The notes under the pieces: generated by a model
Told to the model about the DNA's origin: nothing
The model's input: the letters and a program-made list of their open reading frames with translations, nothing else
Database searches by the model: none
Assembly: GCA_046302715.1 (NCBI GenBank)
Contig: JBKCHQ010000026.1
Coordinates: forward strand, 1-23,542
DNA: 23,542 nucleotides
Origin: CAMCXT01 sp046302715
GTDB lineage: Bacteria; Bacteroidota; Bacteroidia; M30B66
Reading direction: 5' to 3'
Part shown: piece by piece, positions 23,343-23,542 of the stretch
Layout: the number at the start of each line of letters is the position of its first letter
Position numbering within the stretch: the first letter of the stretch is position 1
Position numbers and translations under genes: made by a program

Positions 23343-23428
23343 CTCTCAAAATTATGGATATCTAGCTTCAAACAATGACAGATATCGAAATTTAATATTC
23401 GATAGTTATAGCATGCTCATTGCCAGAT

Positions 23429-23542
23429 TTATTCCGCTTTAAATGGATGTCTTTGTACCCAAGTTTCATGACCAACACCCGAGGCTAAACAGCCGGCCAA
23501 ATTGTGACGTAACTTGTTTTTGAATTTGAAATACACAAAATG
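23429..23542 (-). CDS. possible 3' end of a minus-strand gene entering from the right edge
   Basis: A minus-strand frame is open from the window edge for 37 residues and stops with TAA at 23431-23429; it ends in GHETWVQRHPFKAE. It looks protein-like but matches no family I recognise, and an open stretch of this length is expected by chance in roughly one of six frames. If real, the response regulator gene would lie 163 bp downstream on the same strand. The remaining 23266-23428 holds only the inverted repeat and two near-identical 11-mers (GATATTTAGCT at 23267 and GATATCTAGCT at 23357). Confidence 0.22.
   Translation of the reverse strand, partial: HFVYFKFKNKLRHNLAGCLASGVGHETWVQRHPFKAE

Overview
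The window looks like a chromosomal segment of a member of the Bacteroidota. Four upstream regions carry exact matches to the Bacteroidota -7 promoter element TAnnTTTG. The gene content also fits: a TonB-dependent receptor with an N-terminal carboxypeptidase-regulatory-like domain, a DUF4625-type lipoprotein, a DUF5106/thioredoxin protein, a WG-repeat protein and a Bacteroidota-style AddB-like nuclease. Purine-rich ribosome binding sites are mostly absent, as usual in this phylum. No tRNA, rRNA, CRISPR array, insertion sequence or integrase was seen. The order inside the phylum cannot be fixed from this sequence.

Layout. (1) 1-3092, minus strand: a DNA-repair pair, an SRAP protein (abasic-site shield) followed 3 bp later by a large AddB-like helicase/nuclease subunit that runs off the left edge exactly at its nuclease motif. 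(2) 3173-4968, plus: a secreted DUF5106/thioredoxin-fold protein and a GTG-started DUF2237 protein. (3) 5117-5713: a stand-alone APS kinase (cysC). (4) About 5770-9317: a probable metal-uptake cluster made of a TonB-dependent receptor, an overlapping His-rich small membrane or secreted protein and a DUF4625-like lipoprotein, closed by a strong hairpin/T-run terminator. (5) 9465-10829: a secreted vWA-like protein. (6) 10894-12489: an envelope protein joining an NlpC/P60 peptidase to a CapA/PGA-type metallophosphatase-like domain. (7) 12712-14517: an intact ABC exporter half-transporter. (8) 14624-19592: a tightly packed tripartite, type I secretion-like operon (ABC exporter, HlyD adaptor, TolC channel) with a GNAT acetyltransferase 14 bp downstream. 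(9) 20126-22558: a small secreted charged helical protein and a secreted WG-repeat protein. (10) 22573-23265, minus: an orphan NarL/FixJ-type response regulator, with an AT-rich perfect inverted repeat upstream.

The most unusual system is the type I secretion-like operon. Its ABC subunit keeps a good Walker A (GLNGSGKQT), but the Q-loop Gln, the LSGGQ signature, the Walker B Asp, the catalytic Glu, the D-loop and the H-loop His are all replaced. The transporter would therefore be a tripartite envelope complex with an ATPase that probably cannot hydrolyse ATP in the normal way. The operon is preceded by a 12-bp inverted repeat with one mismatch, ending 15 nt before its start codon. Other points worth a second look are the NlpC/P60-CapA fusion, the SRAP-AddB gene pair and the His-rich protein translationally coupled to the TonB receptor.
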